Position numbers and translations under genes: made by a program. Positions 40,371-48,903 of a stretch of DNA of 64,000 bases are shown in pieces. Source of the DNA: Spartobacteria bacterium (GTDB taxonomy: Bacteria; Verrucomicrobiota; Verrucomicrobiia; Chthoniobacterales; Chthoniobacteraceae); contig JAJPII010000018.1 of the NCBI GenBank assembly GCA_021324825.1, forward strand, positions 1 through 64,000, in the 5' to 3' direction. Numbering within the stretch: position 1 is the stretch's first letter; every line of letters begins with the position of its first letter. Below the pieces are notes generated by a model. That model was not told where the DNA came from. It was given only the letters and a program-made list of their open reading frames with translations, and made no database searches.

Positions 40371-42881
40371 ATGTTGGATTATTATTATCATCATCGAACG
40401 CCTTTTTATCGCCGGACGTGGTTCCTTGCCCTTCTTTCACTGGCGATTGTTCTGATCGGCGGCGGCGGTCTCTTCGTTTGGAAGGTCAAGAGCGATTACG
40501 AGGACAGGGCCGCCCGGTTTGACCTCAAGAAGCTGGCGGAGATGGAGTCCTCCAGCGTCATCTACGACCGTTACGGGGCCCCGCTGGGTCGGATCTTCCT
40601 CGAAAACCGCGACACCATCCCCTTCGAAGACATACCGCCGGATATGATCCGCTCCATCGTCGCCGCGGAGGACAACCGCTTTTTCCAGCACAAGGGCGTC
40701 GATTACTACGGCATGTTCCGCGCGGCGTGGAAGAACTATCGCGCGGGCGGCATACGGCAAGGCGCGAGCACCCTCACCCAGCAACTCGTCCGCAATTCCT
40801 TCGATCTGCACGCAAAAACCTACGACCGCAAGATTCTCGAAGTCTTCCTCGCCCTCGAAGTAGAGAAACACTACTCGAAGCAAAAAATCCTGGAGCTTTA
40901 CTTGAACCGCGTCTATTTCGGCTCCGGCTTTTATGGATTGGAAGCGGCTGCGCGCGGCTACTTTGGCAAGCAGGCCAGAAACCTCAACCTCGCCGATTGC
41001 GCGATGCTCGCGGGCCTGCTGAAGAATCCGAACAACCTCTCGCCCTGGAGCAACCGGCAGGCGTGCATCAACGCGCGCAACTTCGTCCTCTCGCGGATGC
41101 TCGAACAAAAGCTTTCCACCAACCAGGAGTACCTTTCGAGCGTCGCGGAAGTCCCGGCGATCAAGAACCGGAAGCCGACGCACAGCGATTCGTACGCCAT
41201 CGACGCCATCCGCCAGCAGGTCGTCAGCCAGGTGGGGCGCGACAACGCCTCCAGCGACGGATACCGCATCTACACGACCATCGACGCGGAGTTGCAGAAG
41301 CGGGCCGAGGAGACCCTGGCGCACCGGCTCGCGGCCATCGAGAGCAGGAAAGATTACGATCACCAGACGTATCTCGAATACGACACGCTCTTCCGGCAGC
41401 GCGTGAAGAAGCAGGGCGACAGCGACGAAGCCATGCCCGGGCCCGAATATTTGCAGGGATCCTTCGTCGCGCTGGACAACGCGACCGGCGCTGTGCTCGC
41501 GTTGGTGGGCGGCAGGGATTTCAATCACAGCCAGTTCGACCGCGCCACGCTTTCCGCGCGGCCCGCGGGGACGGCGTTCGGCCCGCTCGTCTATGCCGCG
41601 GCCTTTGACAACGGCCTGTTTCCGGGAAGCCTGTTCCAGGACAACGTCATGGACAACCGCCAGGTCATGATCGGCGGCATGACGGGCATCCTGGGCGAAT
41701 GGGGCGCCGAACTGGCCGACAACGCCTACGAAGGCGCCATCTCCGCGCGGGAGGCCCTGGTGAAATCCAAGAACGCCGCCACGGTCCGGGTGGGGATGCA
41801 GACCGGGCTGGACAAGGTCATCGCGCTCGCGAAGAAGGCGGGCATCCAAAGCCCCCTGCGGCGGTTCCCCGCCACGTACCTCGGCAGCAGCGAGGTCACG
41901 CTCATGGACTTGACCCTCGCCTACACCCTGTTTCCCGGCGGCGGTTCGCGGCCCGCCCATCCTTTCCTCATCGAACGGATCGAGGACAAGGACGGCTCCA
42001 TCGTCTTCCAGGCCCAGCCGTCGCGGGTTCCCGTGGTGAAGGACACGACCGCGTACGAAGTCCATTCTTGCCTCTCCCAGGTTTTGGAGCGCGGCACCGG
42101 GGACAAAGCCTACGCGGAATACGGCCTCAAGAACTTCCCGCTCGGGGGGAAAACGGGCACGGCTTACAATTTCACCGATGACTGGTTTGTCGGCTACAGC
42201 AGCGCGGTCACGTGCGGCGTCTGGATCGGCTTCGACAAGCCGCATACCATCTATCGCGGCGCATTCAGCAACGAGGTCGCGCTGCCAGTGTGGGTGGACA
42301 TCATGAACTCCACCTTCGCCCGCTACAAGCCGATGGAGATTCCCCAGCCCGCTGGAATCAAGCGATTCGAGATTTGCCGCAGTTCCGGCCTGCTCGCGAC
42401 GGACAAGTGTTTCGACATGCTGCCCGACAAGACGACGGGCGAACCGGCCCGGCGCCGCACGACGTATTTTGAAATCGGCACGGAAGAACAGGCGCCGAGA
42501 GCATATTGCGACGTGCATGGCGGCCAGGAAATCCAGCGCAGCCTCGCCGTCTCCAGCTCGGCGCCTCCGCCGGCGAAAGGCCAGCAATGGCCGCGCGCCG
42601 CGCTGGCCGTCAACACAAGCGGCATCGCCGCCGTGGCCATCAAGGCGCCCACCGTGGTCGGCGACGAGGACCCCTACCATTCCGTGAAGCCGTCCGCCGC
42701 CGCGGGGACGCCGGTAAACTCCGCCGCCACGCCCGCAACCGCGAGCGCGAACGGATCGCCCGCCCCATCCGCGTCTCCCGCCAAAATGGAAGTGCGCCGC
42801 GCCGAGCGGGTCAGCCCCGTCGAGCAACCCGAACAGGAGGGCGAGATCAAGATCGAACCGCCCGCTCCCATCCCGTTCTGA
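40371..42881 (+). CDS. Class A penicillin-binding protein with altered SxxK motif
   Basis: 836 aa. Cytoplasmic tail, TM ~18-38, then a GT51 transglycosylase domain with catalytic E100 (AAEDNRFFQH) and QGASTLTQQLVRN. The transpeptidase domain keeps SKN (466-468) and KTGT (594-597), but the expected SxxK reads T401-A-F-G404 (PAGTAFGPLVYAA), so both the nucleophile Ser and the general-base Lys are changed. Glycan polymerisation should be intact; peptide cross-linking should be lost or very different. The C-terminus (~690-836) is a low-complexity Ala/Pro tail. It follows the export operon by 55 bases. Confidence 0.92.
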   Translation: MLDYYYHHRTPFYRRTWFLALLSLAIVLIGGGGLFVWKVKSDYEDRAARFDLKKLAEMESSSVIYDRYGAPLGRIFLENRDTIPFEDIPPDMIRSIVAAEDNRFFQHKGVDYYGMFRAAWKNYRAGGIRQGASTLTQQLVRNSFDLHAKTYDRKILEVFLALEVEKHYSKQKILELYLNRVYFGSGFYGLEAAARGYFGKQARNLNLADCAMLAGLLKNPNNLSPWSNRQACINARNFVLSRMLEQKLSTNQEYLSSVAEVPAIKNRKPTHSDSYAIDAIRQQVVSQVGRDNASSDGYRIYTTIDAELQKRAEETLAHRLAAIESRKDYDHQTYLEYDTLFRQRVKKQGDSDEAMPGPEYLQGSFVALDNATGAVLALVGGRDFNHSQFDRATLSARPAGTAFGPLVYAAAFDNGLFPGSLFQDNVMDNRQVMIGGMTGILGEWGAELADNAYEGAISAREALVKSKNAATVRVGMQTGLDKVIALAKKAGIQSPLRRFPATYLGSSEVTLMDLTLAYTLFPGGGSRPAHPFLIERIEDKDGSIVFQAQPSRVPVVKDTTAYEVHSCLSQVLERGTGDKAYAEYGLKNFPLGGKTGTAYNFTDDWFVGYSSAVTCGVWIGFDKPHTIYRGAFSNEVALPVWVDIMNSTFARYKPMEIPQPAGIKRFEICRSSGLLATDKCFDMLPDKTTGEPARRRTTYFEIGTEEQAPRAYCDVHGGQEIQRSLAVSSSAPPPAKGQQWPRAALAVNTSGIAAVAIKAPTVVGDEDPYHSVKPSAAAGTPVNSAATPATASANGSPAPSASPAKMEVRRAERVSPVEQPEQEGEIKIEPPAPIPF

Positions 42882-42938
42882 GCGACGGGCAAACGCTCCC
42901 TGAACCCCTGAACGGCGTCGTTGCCGTTGTGGAGGCGG

Positions 42939-43910
42939 CTACAGCCAGGGCATGCGGCGCAGGCAGTAGAGCGTCACTTCGCCGACGACGCGGAGGCTCT
43001 CGGGGCTTAGTTTGTCGAGCGTGTCGTCCGCGGTGTGCCAGTAGACGAAGTCGAAATCTATCAGGTCGATGGTCGGGATATGGGATTCGTTCAGCGGGAC
43101 GTGGTCGTCGAGCATCGGCCCGCGGAAATAGGAGAAGTTCTTGCGCACGCCCAGGCTGTCGGCGCCGGCGAAGATGTCCCGCGCCATCTCGGGCGGCGAA
43201 TCGGTGGGAAGCGTGATGTTCAAATCCGACGGGCCGATCATGTCCCAGAGGACGCCGCATTTGAATTGCCGGTTGCGGGCCGTCTCGCGCAGGACGTGCG
43301 CGTAGTAGCGGCTGCCGTACAGGCCGTCGCCGGGGCCGAATTGCACGACGGCTTCCTCCCCGTCGAAGAAGACGAGTTCGACGCGCCTGGCGAGGCCGGG
43401 ATCGAGCGCCAGCACCCTTGCCAGTTCGATGAGCGCGCCCGTGCTCGAACCGCCGTCGTCCGCGCCGACGAACTTGATCGTGTCGAAAATCTTGGTGTCG
43501 TAGTGCGAGGCGATGATGATTCTCTGCGGCGAATCCGAGTTCCCGTAGCGGGCTATGAGGTTGACGAAGGTCACGGGGCCTCTCGGCGTGCGGTCGATGA
43601 ATTCCTGCGGAACAACCTGCCAGCCCGCGCCTCGCACCGAATCGACGATGTATTTCCTCGCGCGTTCGAGGGCTTCGGAACCGGAGGGCCTCGGGCCGAA
43701 ATCGACAAGCTTCTTTACGTGCGCGAACGCTCTCCGCCCGGAAAATTCCTTCCACAATTCCGCGGGCGGCGGCCCGGGAGGCTCCGGCGGGGGCGCCAGC
43801 TCGGAGGGAGGCATGGCCTCGGGGGCGTCGGCGGACTGTTCCCGTTTATGACTGCACGCGCCCGCAAGGAGAAGGACCGCGAGGAGAGCGAGCCGGCTAA
43901 CCTTCATCAT
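42939..43910 (-). CDS. M28-family peptidase lipoprotein
   Basis: 323 aa from the first of two tandem ATGs (43910/43907). Lipobox LLLAGAC at ~14-20 gives a lipidated Cys. M28 zinc ligands are visible: HYD in IIIASHYDTKIFD, the bridging DD in GADDGGSSTGALIEL, EE in FFDGEEA, and His late in YWHTADDTLDKL. The glutaminyl-cyclase/aminopeptidase branch fits. The start overlaps the parB end (AATGATGAAGG), suggesting coupling, although a functional link to chromosome segregation is not expected. Confidence 0.85.
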   Translation of the reverse strand: MMKVSRLALLAVLLLAGACSHKREQSADAPEAMPPSELAPPPEPPGPPPAELWKEFSGRRAFAHVKKLVDFGPRPSGSEALERARKYIVDSVRGAGWQVVPQEFIDRTPRGPVTFVNLIARYGNSDSPQRIIIASHYDTKIFDTIKFVGADDGGSSTGALIELARVLALDPGLARRVELVFFDGEEAVVQFGPGDGLYGSRYYAHVLRETARNRQFKCGVLWDMIGPSDLNITLPTDSPPEMARDIFAGADSLGVRKNFSYFRGPMLDDHVPLNESHIPTIDLIDFDFVYWHTADDTLDKLSPESLRVVGEVTLYCLRRMPWL

Positions 43911-44784
43911 TCCGCAAGCCGAGCATCTCCAGTATCCGCTGCAAATCATCCGTGCCGTAGTACTCGATCTCGATATGTCCCCGTTTATCGCCGTGCCGCA
44001 CCAGGACGTGCGTGGCGAGGTGCTGCTGAAGCCTGTTTTGCAAATGCTGGATGGCGGGCGTCATGGCTGCGTTCCCGCCGCCGCGCGCGGCGCGCACCGC
44101 GCCCTGTTTCGCGAAGTGATTGGCCACGAGGCGTTCCGCCGCGCGCACCGTGTGGTTTTGCCGGATGATCGCCTCCGCGAGGACGATCTGCTCGTCCTGC
44201 GATTTCACCGAGAGCAGCACTTTCGCGTGCCCCACGGAGATGCGCGCCTGCGTCAGCCAGCCCCGCACCTGGGGATGAAGTTCGAGCAGCCGCATGGAGT
44301 TCGCCACGGCGGCGCGGCTCTTGCCGACTTTTTTGGCGATGTCCTCCTGCTTCAGGCCGAACTCGTGCGCGAGCCGGGAAAAAGCCTGGGCTTCTTCTAT
44401 CGGATTAAGGTCTTCGCGCTGGAGATTTTCGATGAGCGCCAGTTCCAGGACTTCCTGGTCCGACGCTTCGCGCAGGATGACCGGCGCCTGGCTCAAGCCG
44501 ACTTCGGTGGCCGCGCGCCAGCGGCGTTCGCCGGCGATCAGCTCGAATTTATCCCCGCGCCTGCGGACGATGAGCGGCTGGATGATGCCGCGCTCGCGGA
44601 TCGATTCGATGAGTTCCTGCAGGCGTTCGCCGCGGAATTCGGTGCGCGGCTGCAAGGGGCTCGGGATGATGTCCGTCAAGGCGACGTGCTGGATGCGCTC
44701 GCCGTGTTCTACGGCGGGCGTAGGCGACGCCACCCGCGGGTTGATGAGTGCGCCCAGACCCTTCCCTAGTGCTACTTTCGCCAT
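43897..44784 (-). CDS. parB: ParB-family chromosome partition protein
   Basis: 295 aa from ATG 44784. Standard layout: N-terminal KGLGALI that contacts ParA, the CTPase/parS motif region GERRWRAAT and ENLQREDLNPIEEA, the HTH (QEDIAKKVGKSRAAVANSMRLLEL), and a C-terminal dimerisation part with an extended acidic end. It binds parS sites near the origin and uses CTP to spread. No parA lies next to it and I saw no parS sequence nearby. Upstream is the divergent lipoate-ligase gene. Confidence 0.93.
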   Translation of the reverse strand: MAKVALGKGLGALINPRVASPTPAVEHGERIQHVALTDIIPSPLQPRTEFRGERLQELIESIRERGIIQPLIVRRRGDKFELIAGERRWRAATEVGLSQAPVILREASDQEVLELALIENLQREDLNPIEEAQAFSRLAHEFGLKQEDIAKKVGKSRAAVANSMRLLELHPQVRGWLTQARISVGHAKVLLSVKSQDEQIVLAEAIIRQNHTVRAAERLVANHFAKQGAVRAARGGGNAAMTPAIQHLQNRLQQHLATHVLVRHGDKRGHIEIEYYGTDDLQRILEMLGLRNDEG

Positions 44785-44843
44785 GCGGACGAGATGATAA
44801 ACAAATCTTTCCAAAACGCCATTACCAATTCAAAAGATTCTGC

Positions 44844-45506
44844 ATGCTATTTGAGGCCATCGAATGCGTGGCGGATCCGGAGCCGCACGACGGGGCTTTC
44901 AACATGGCCATGGACGAAACGCTCTTTCTCGAAACCGCCGCGCCCGCCATACGGGTTTATGGCTGGAGCCGCCCGGCGGTTTCCTTCGGCTATTTTGAAA
45001 GATATGCCGCCGCCGTCGAGACGCATCCCGGGCGCGAACCGGTGCGGCGATGGACGGGGGGAGGGATCGTCCCGCACGGCGAAGACTTGACCTACTCCCT
45101 GTTCGCGCCCGCGGATTCCGCATTGGCCCGGCTGAAGCCCTCGGAGTCGTACCGGTTCATCCACGAGTGCATCCTGGAACTGCTGGCGCGGGTGGGCGTG
45201 GTCGGAAGCGTGGCCGCCGAAACCGGCGCCGGGGTCTCGCGCGCGTGCTTTGAGAAAGCGGCGCGCCACGACATCCTGGCCGGGGGAAAAAAGATAGCCG
45301 GCGCCGCGCAACGGAGGACGAGGAGCGGGCTTCTGCACCAGGGGAGCATCCAGAACGTGGCTTTGCCGCGCGGGTTCGGCGATCTGCTGGCAGCCGCGTT
45401 TTCGCGCCGGGTCAAGACCCGCGAATTGAGGCGCGACGAGACGGAGCGCGCCGCTCTTCTCGCGCGGGAAAAATACGCGGGCCAGGCGTGGTTGAAACGT
45501 TATTGA
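44844..45506 (+). CDS. Lipoate-protein ligase / octanoyltransferase family protein
   Basis: 220 aa from ATG 44844. BPL_LplA_LipB fold: NMAMDETLFLETAAPAIRVY, RRWTGGGIVPHGEDLTYSL and the lysine in GGKKIAGAAQRRTRSGLLHQGSI. Length fits the small LplA-like/LipM-type members. It would transfer a lipoyl or octanoyl group to a carrier domain. Which acyl donor it uses cannot be told. It diverges from parB and converges with the DUF4388 gene (7-base overlap). Confidence 0.82.
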   Translation: MLFEAIECVADPEPHDGAFNMAMDETLFLETAAPAIRVYGWSRPAVSFGYFERYAAAVETHPGREPVRRWTGGGIVPHGEDLTYSLFAPADSALARLKPSESYRFIHECILELLARVGVVGSVAAETGAGVSRACFEKAARHDILAGGKKIAGAAQRRTRSGLLHQGSIQNVALPRGFGDLLAAAFSRRVKTRELRRDETERAALLAREKYAGQAWLKRY

Positions 45507-46609
45507 GCCGGGGGGAGCGCCTTCACCTGGGAGGACCAGTAGTCGATGATCTCCAGCGTCTGGAACCGGAAAACGATGAGCAGCGCGTCGTTGAGAGCGA
45601 CGCCGATTTTCTTTGCGATCTGCTGGAGGGAGGAGGCGCCGTTGATGGCGGCGGCGAAACGGACCTCCACGTCGTTCAGCCGGAGGCGCTGGATCGATTC
45701 GTAGCCGCGCTGCGTGTAGTTCGGGTTGCCGTTCGGGTCGGGCCGCTGTTGCGCCGTCAACGCGTCGAATTTCACGTAGCGAAGGCTGGCGAGCAGCCAG
45801 TTGTCAGGGTCTTCCGCGCCGGGAGGAAATTGGGCGGCGTAGTCGGGCGGTTCCGTTGTCTCCTCGAATTCGAATTGTACGCGCCCCGCGGTAAAAAGGC
45901 CGGCGAACAGCCGCTGGCCGTGGTCGCGGACGATCTGGACAACGTCGTCGTGCGGGAAACCGCTCCGGGCCGCCAGGTAGAGAAAGAGGGGGCAACCGGA
46001 AACGCCCTGGTTCACCTGCGCCTCGACGATCAACCCCAGGTTCGTGGACGAGAGAATGACCGGGGAATCTTTCGTATAGAGCAGCGCATTGCGCGAGGTG
46101 GCGAAAAGGAAGCGCCCCTTCGCAAAAAACACTTCGACGGGGAAGCGGTTGACGAAAACGCGAAGCGCGCCGGTCAGTTGATCGGAATACGCCATCTGGA
46201 GCGCGGAACGGAGGGAGAAAAAGCCGGTGTGCCCCGCGAAGACGACCCTGCCCGCGTCGCGCGACAGGATGGCCGCGGCGGGATTCGGCTTTGGCTTGGC
46301 GAGCGCGAGCGTTTCGCTGACTGCCGAATCCAGCCCGTCCTTGCCGGTTTGCCGGACGACGTTGGGATACTTCACCGGCCGGCCGTCCACGACGATGACG
46401 GGAATGGACGCGGTCAGCGGATCGTCAAACAACCGGCGGCAGATGGCGTCGCTGTCCGGCAGGGAGCCGTCGAGGAGGACGAGGTCCGGCTGGGCGACGT
46501 AAATGCGCTCGAAGGCGTCCGCGCCGCCGCGGGCGAGCAGTATGTCGCAATCGGCAAACTGGCCCGGGGCGGAAAGACCGTCGTCGATTAAGAGAATTTT
46601 TTTGCGCAT
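45500..46609 (-). CDS. Receiver-DUF4388 protein
   Basis: 369 aa. Residues 1-110 are a receiver domain (KILLIDDGLS, phospho-acceptor Asp in LVLLDGSLPD, V-x-V-V-D). Then a DUF4388 (PATAN) domain: FAGHTGFFSLRSALQMAYSDQLTGALRV, GRFLFATSR, FPHDDVVQIVR. A C-terminal helical part (QRLRLNDVEVRFAAAINGASSLQQIAKKI) resembles a PAS-free output module. Such proteins occur in gliding and surface-signal systems of delta-proteobacteria and other phyla; role here unknown. The receiver lacks a nearby kinase partner gene. Confidence 0.8.
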   Translation of the reverse strand: MRKKILLIDDGLSAPGQFADCDILLARGGADAFERIYVAQPDLVLLDGSLPDSDAICRRLFDDPLTASIPVIVVDGRPVKYPNVVRQTGKDGLDSAVSETLALAKPKPNPAAAILSRDAGRVVFAGHTGFFSLRSALQMAYSDQLTGALRVFVNRFPVEVFFAKGRFLFATSRNALLYTKDSPVILSSTNLGLIVEAQVNQGVSGCPLFLYLAARSGFPHDDVVQIVRDHGQRLFAGLFTAGRVQFEFEETTEPPDYAAQFPPGAEDPDNWLLASLRYVKFDALTAQQRPDPNGNPNYTQRGYESIQRLRLNDVEVRFAAAINGASSLQQIAKKIGVALNDALLIVFRFQTLEIIDYWSSQVKALPPAQ

Positions 46610-46692
46610 TGCCGATGGCCCTCCCTGAAACCGGCAGGAACGGGCAGAATACGGAATGGCGCTCGATTGTCAAATAAAGTAAAGAGGGGGGA

Positions 46693-47976
46693 ATGAGTTC
46701 ATCCGTTCGCGTCCGTTTTGCCCCCTCCCCCACCGGGTTTCTGCATGTCGGGGGGGCGCGCACCGCGCTTTTCAACTGGCTCTATGCGCGGCACACGGGC
46801 GGGACGTTCGTGCTGCGCGTGGAGGATACGGACCGGAGCCGGAACACGGAGGAGGCCGTGGCCGTCATCTACGAAGGTTTGCGCTGGCTCGGCCTGGAGT
46901 GGGACGAAGGGCCGTATTTCCAGAGCGGGCGCGAGGCGATCTATCTGCGTCACCTCGAAAAGCTCGCGGACAATGTCTATGAGGACGCCGGCGCCCTCCG
47001 GTTCCGTTCGCCGAGGAAGCCCGTCGAGGTCAGGGACGAAGTGTGCGGAACCATCGTGTTCGACCGCTCAATGGAACCGGACATGACGATCCGCCGCCCG
47101 GACGGCTCGTGGATTTTCCATTTCGTGAACGTGGTGGATGACATCGAGATGGGGATAACCCACGTCATCCGGGGCGAGGATCACCTCTCCAACACGCCGA
47201 AACACATCGAACTTTACAACGCCCTCGGCGCGCCGCCGCCGCGGTTCGCGCACATCCCGCTCATCCTGAACAAGGACGGCACGAAGATGAGCAAGCGCGA
47301 CCAGGGGGCGAGCATCGCGGAATACATCAAGCTGGGGTACGCGCCGGAAGCCGTGCGCAATTATCTTTGCCTGCTCGGCTGGTCGCCAAAGGACAACCGG
47401 GAGAAGCTCGACATCGAGGAAGTCATCTCCCTCTTCGACCTCGCGAAGGTGAACCGGCGCAATGCCGCGTTCGATCTCGACAAATGCTATTGGCTCAACG
47501 GCCAGTACCTGGCGCAAATGAGCCTGGAGCGATTCCGGGACTTGAGCATGCCGTTCATAGAAGCGGCGGGCATCGCGGCGGATGAGACTCTCCTCCCCGC
47601 GCTCGCCATCGTGAAGGAGAAAATAAAGCATCTGAACGACGTGCCGCGCTGGATCGACTACTTTTTCACGGAAGACTACGCCTACGACGAGGAAGGCGCC
47701 GCCAAAACGCTTCGCAAACCCGGCGCGCTCGAAAAGCTGGAGCGGCTCGCGGCGCGTTACGAAGCGCTGCACGACTGGAGCGCCGCCGCGCTGGAAAGCG
47801 AACTGAAGGCGCTGGCCGGCGAGCTTGGCTGCAAGACGGGCGAACTGATCCACCCCGCGCGCCTGGCTGTAAGCGGGCGTCCCGTCGGGCCGAGCCTGTA
47901 CCACATGCTGGAAGTCATGGGGAAGGAGAAGGTCGTGCGCCGCCTCCGGAAGACCGTCGCGCGCTTCCAGGCATGA
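46693..47976 (+). CDS. gltX: Glutamyl-tRNA synthetase, short form without zinc-binding insert
   Basis: 427 aa. HIGH-type PSPTGFLHVGG (11-21) and KMSKR (198-202) mark a class I aminoacyl-tRNA synthetase; RGEDHLSNTP and VNVVDDIEMGITH are glutamate-specific. The segment that usually holds a Cys-x-Cys zinc site and a long arm is missing: the chain jumps from VYEDAGA to LRFRSPRKPVEV, losing about 40-45 residues relative to the standard form. ATG is preceded by a G-rich ribosome site. It charges tRNA-Glu. Overlaps aroE by ATGA. Confidence 0.93.
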   Translation: MSSSVRVRFAPSPTGFLHVGGARTALFNWLYARHTGGTFVLRVEDTDRSRNTEEAVAVIYEGLRWLGLEWDEGPYFQSGREAIYLRHLEKLADNVYEDAGALRFRSPRKPVEVRDEVCGTIVFDRSMEPDMTIRRPDGSWIFHFVNVVDDIEMGITHVIRGEDHLSNTPKHIELYNALGAPPPRFAHIPLILNKDGTKMSKRDQGASIAEYIKLGYAPEAVRNYLCLLGWSPKDNREKLDIEEVISLFDLAKVNRRNAAFDLDKCYWLNGQYLAQMSLERFRDLSMPFIEAAGIAADETLLPALAIVKEKIKHLNDVPRWIDYFFTEDYAYDEEGAAKTLRKPGALEKLERLAARYEALHDWSAAALESELKALAGELGCKTGELIHPARLAVSGRPVGPSLYHMLEVMGKEKVVRRLRKTVARFQA

Positions 47977-48899
47977 CCTACACGTTCGCCGATCTCCGGC
48001 GTTGGCGGGAGGTTACAGCGGCCTCCAGCCCGCCGCTTCGCCTCTCGGTATTCGGGGATCCCGTGGAGCATTCCGCCTCGCCGCCGATGCACAACGCCGC
48101 GCTGGAGAAATGCGGCGTCGACGCCCGTTACACCCGGCTGCACATCCGCCCGGAAGAACTGGGCGAAGCGCTGCGGCTGCTGCCCGGCGCGGGCTTCATC
48201 GGGGCGAACCTGACCATCCCGCACAAGGCGGCGGCCCTGCCGTTCCTCGACGCGATCGACGAGCACGCGCGCAAGATCGGAGCGGTCAACACCGTGCTCG
48301 TCGAAGGCGAAAGACTCACCGGCTTCAACACCGACGGCCCGGGCCTCGTCCGCGCGGTGCGGGCGGAGTTCGGCGTGGACATCCGCGACCTGCGCGTGAT
48401 GGTCCTCGGCGCGGGCGGCGGCGCGGGGCGCGCGATCTCCCTGCAATGCGCGATCGAGAGGTGCTCCCGCCTGGCGCTGGTAAACCGGACGTTTGAAAAA
48501 GCGCGCGCGCTCGCCGCCGAACTCGAACCGTATCTGAAAAGCTCGCGGCTGCTCGGCCCGGCGGCGCGCCTGGAAGCCGTCCCCTGGGAGGAGCCGCTTC
48601 TCAAACGCCAGCTTGAGCATACCGACCTCATCATCAACGCAACCTCGCAAGGGATGAAGCGCACGGATGCAAGGCTGCTCCCCGCTTCGCTCCTGACGCC
48701 GAATCTCCTGGTGTACGACACCATCTACGGAGCGGGGAGGACTCCCCTGCTCCTCGCGGCGGAGGAAGCGGGCGCGCGGGGGGCGAACGGGCTTTCCATG
48801 CTGCTCCACCAGGGCGCCTTGGCGTTTGAAATCTGGTTCGGACGCGAGGCGCCAATCGAGGAAATGCGCGCCGCGCTGCTCAAGCGCCAGGAGGATTAG
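47973..48899 (+). CDS. aroE: Shikimate dehydrogenase
   Basis: 308 aa. Substrate-binding domain with FGDPVEHSASPPMHNAAL, catalytic Lys in NLTIPHKAAALPF and Asp in NTDGPGL; NADPH domain GAGGGAGRAISLQ and NRTFEKA; C-terminal NGLSMLLHQGALAFEIWFG. It reduces 3-dehydroshikimate in the aromatic amino acid pathway. It shares an operon with gltX (4-base overlap) and probably with the oxidoreductase downstream. About 20 residues precede the usual N-terminus. Confidence 0.95.
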   Translation: MTYTFADLRRWREVTAASSPPLRLSVFGDPVEHSASPPMHNAALEKCGVDARYTRLHIRPEELGEALRLLPGAGFIGANLTIPHKAAALPFLDAIDEHARKIGAVNTVLVEGERLTGFNTDGPGLVRAVRAEFGVDIRDLRVMVLGAGGGAGRAISLQCAIERCSRLALVNRTFEKARALAAELEPYLKSSRLLGPAARLEAVPWEEPLLKRQLEHTDLIINATSQGMKRTDARLLPASLLTPNLLVYDTIYGAGRTPLLLAAEEAGARGANGLSMLLHQGALAFEIWFGREAPIEEMRAALLKRQED

Positions 48900-48903
48900 C
48901 CTT

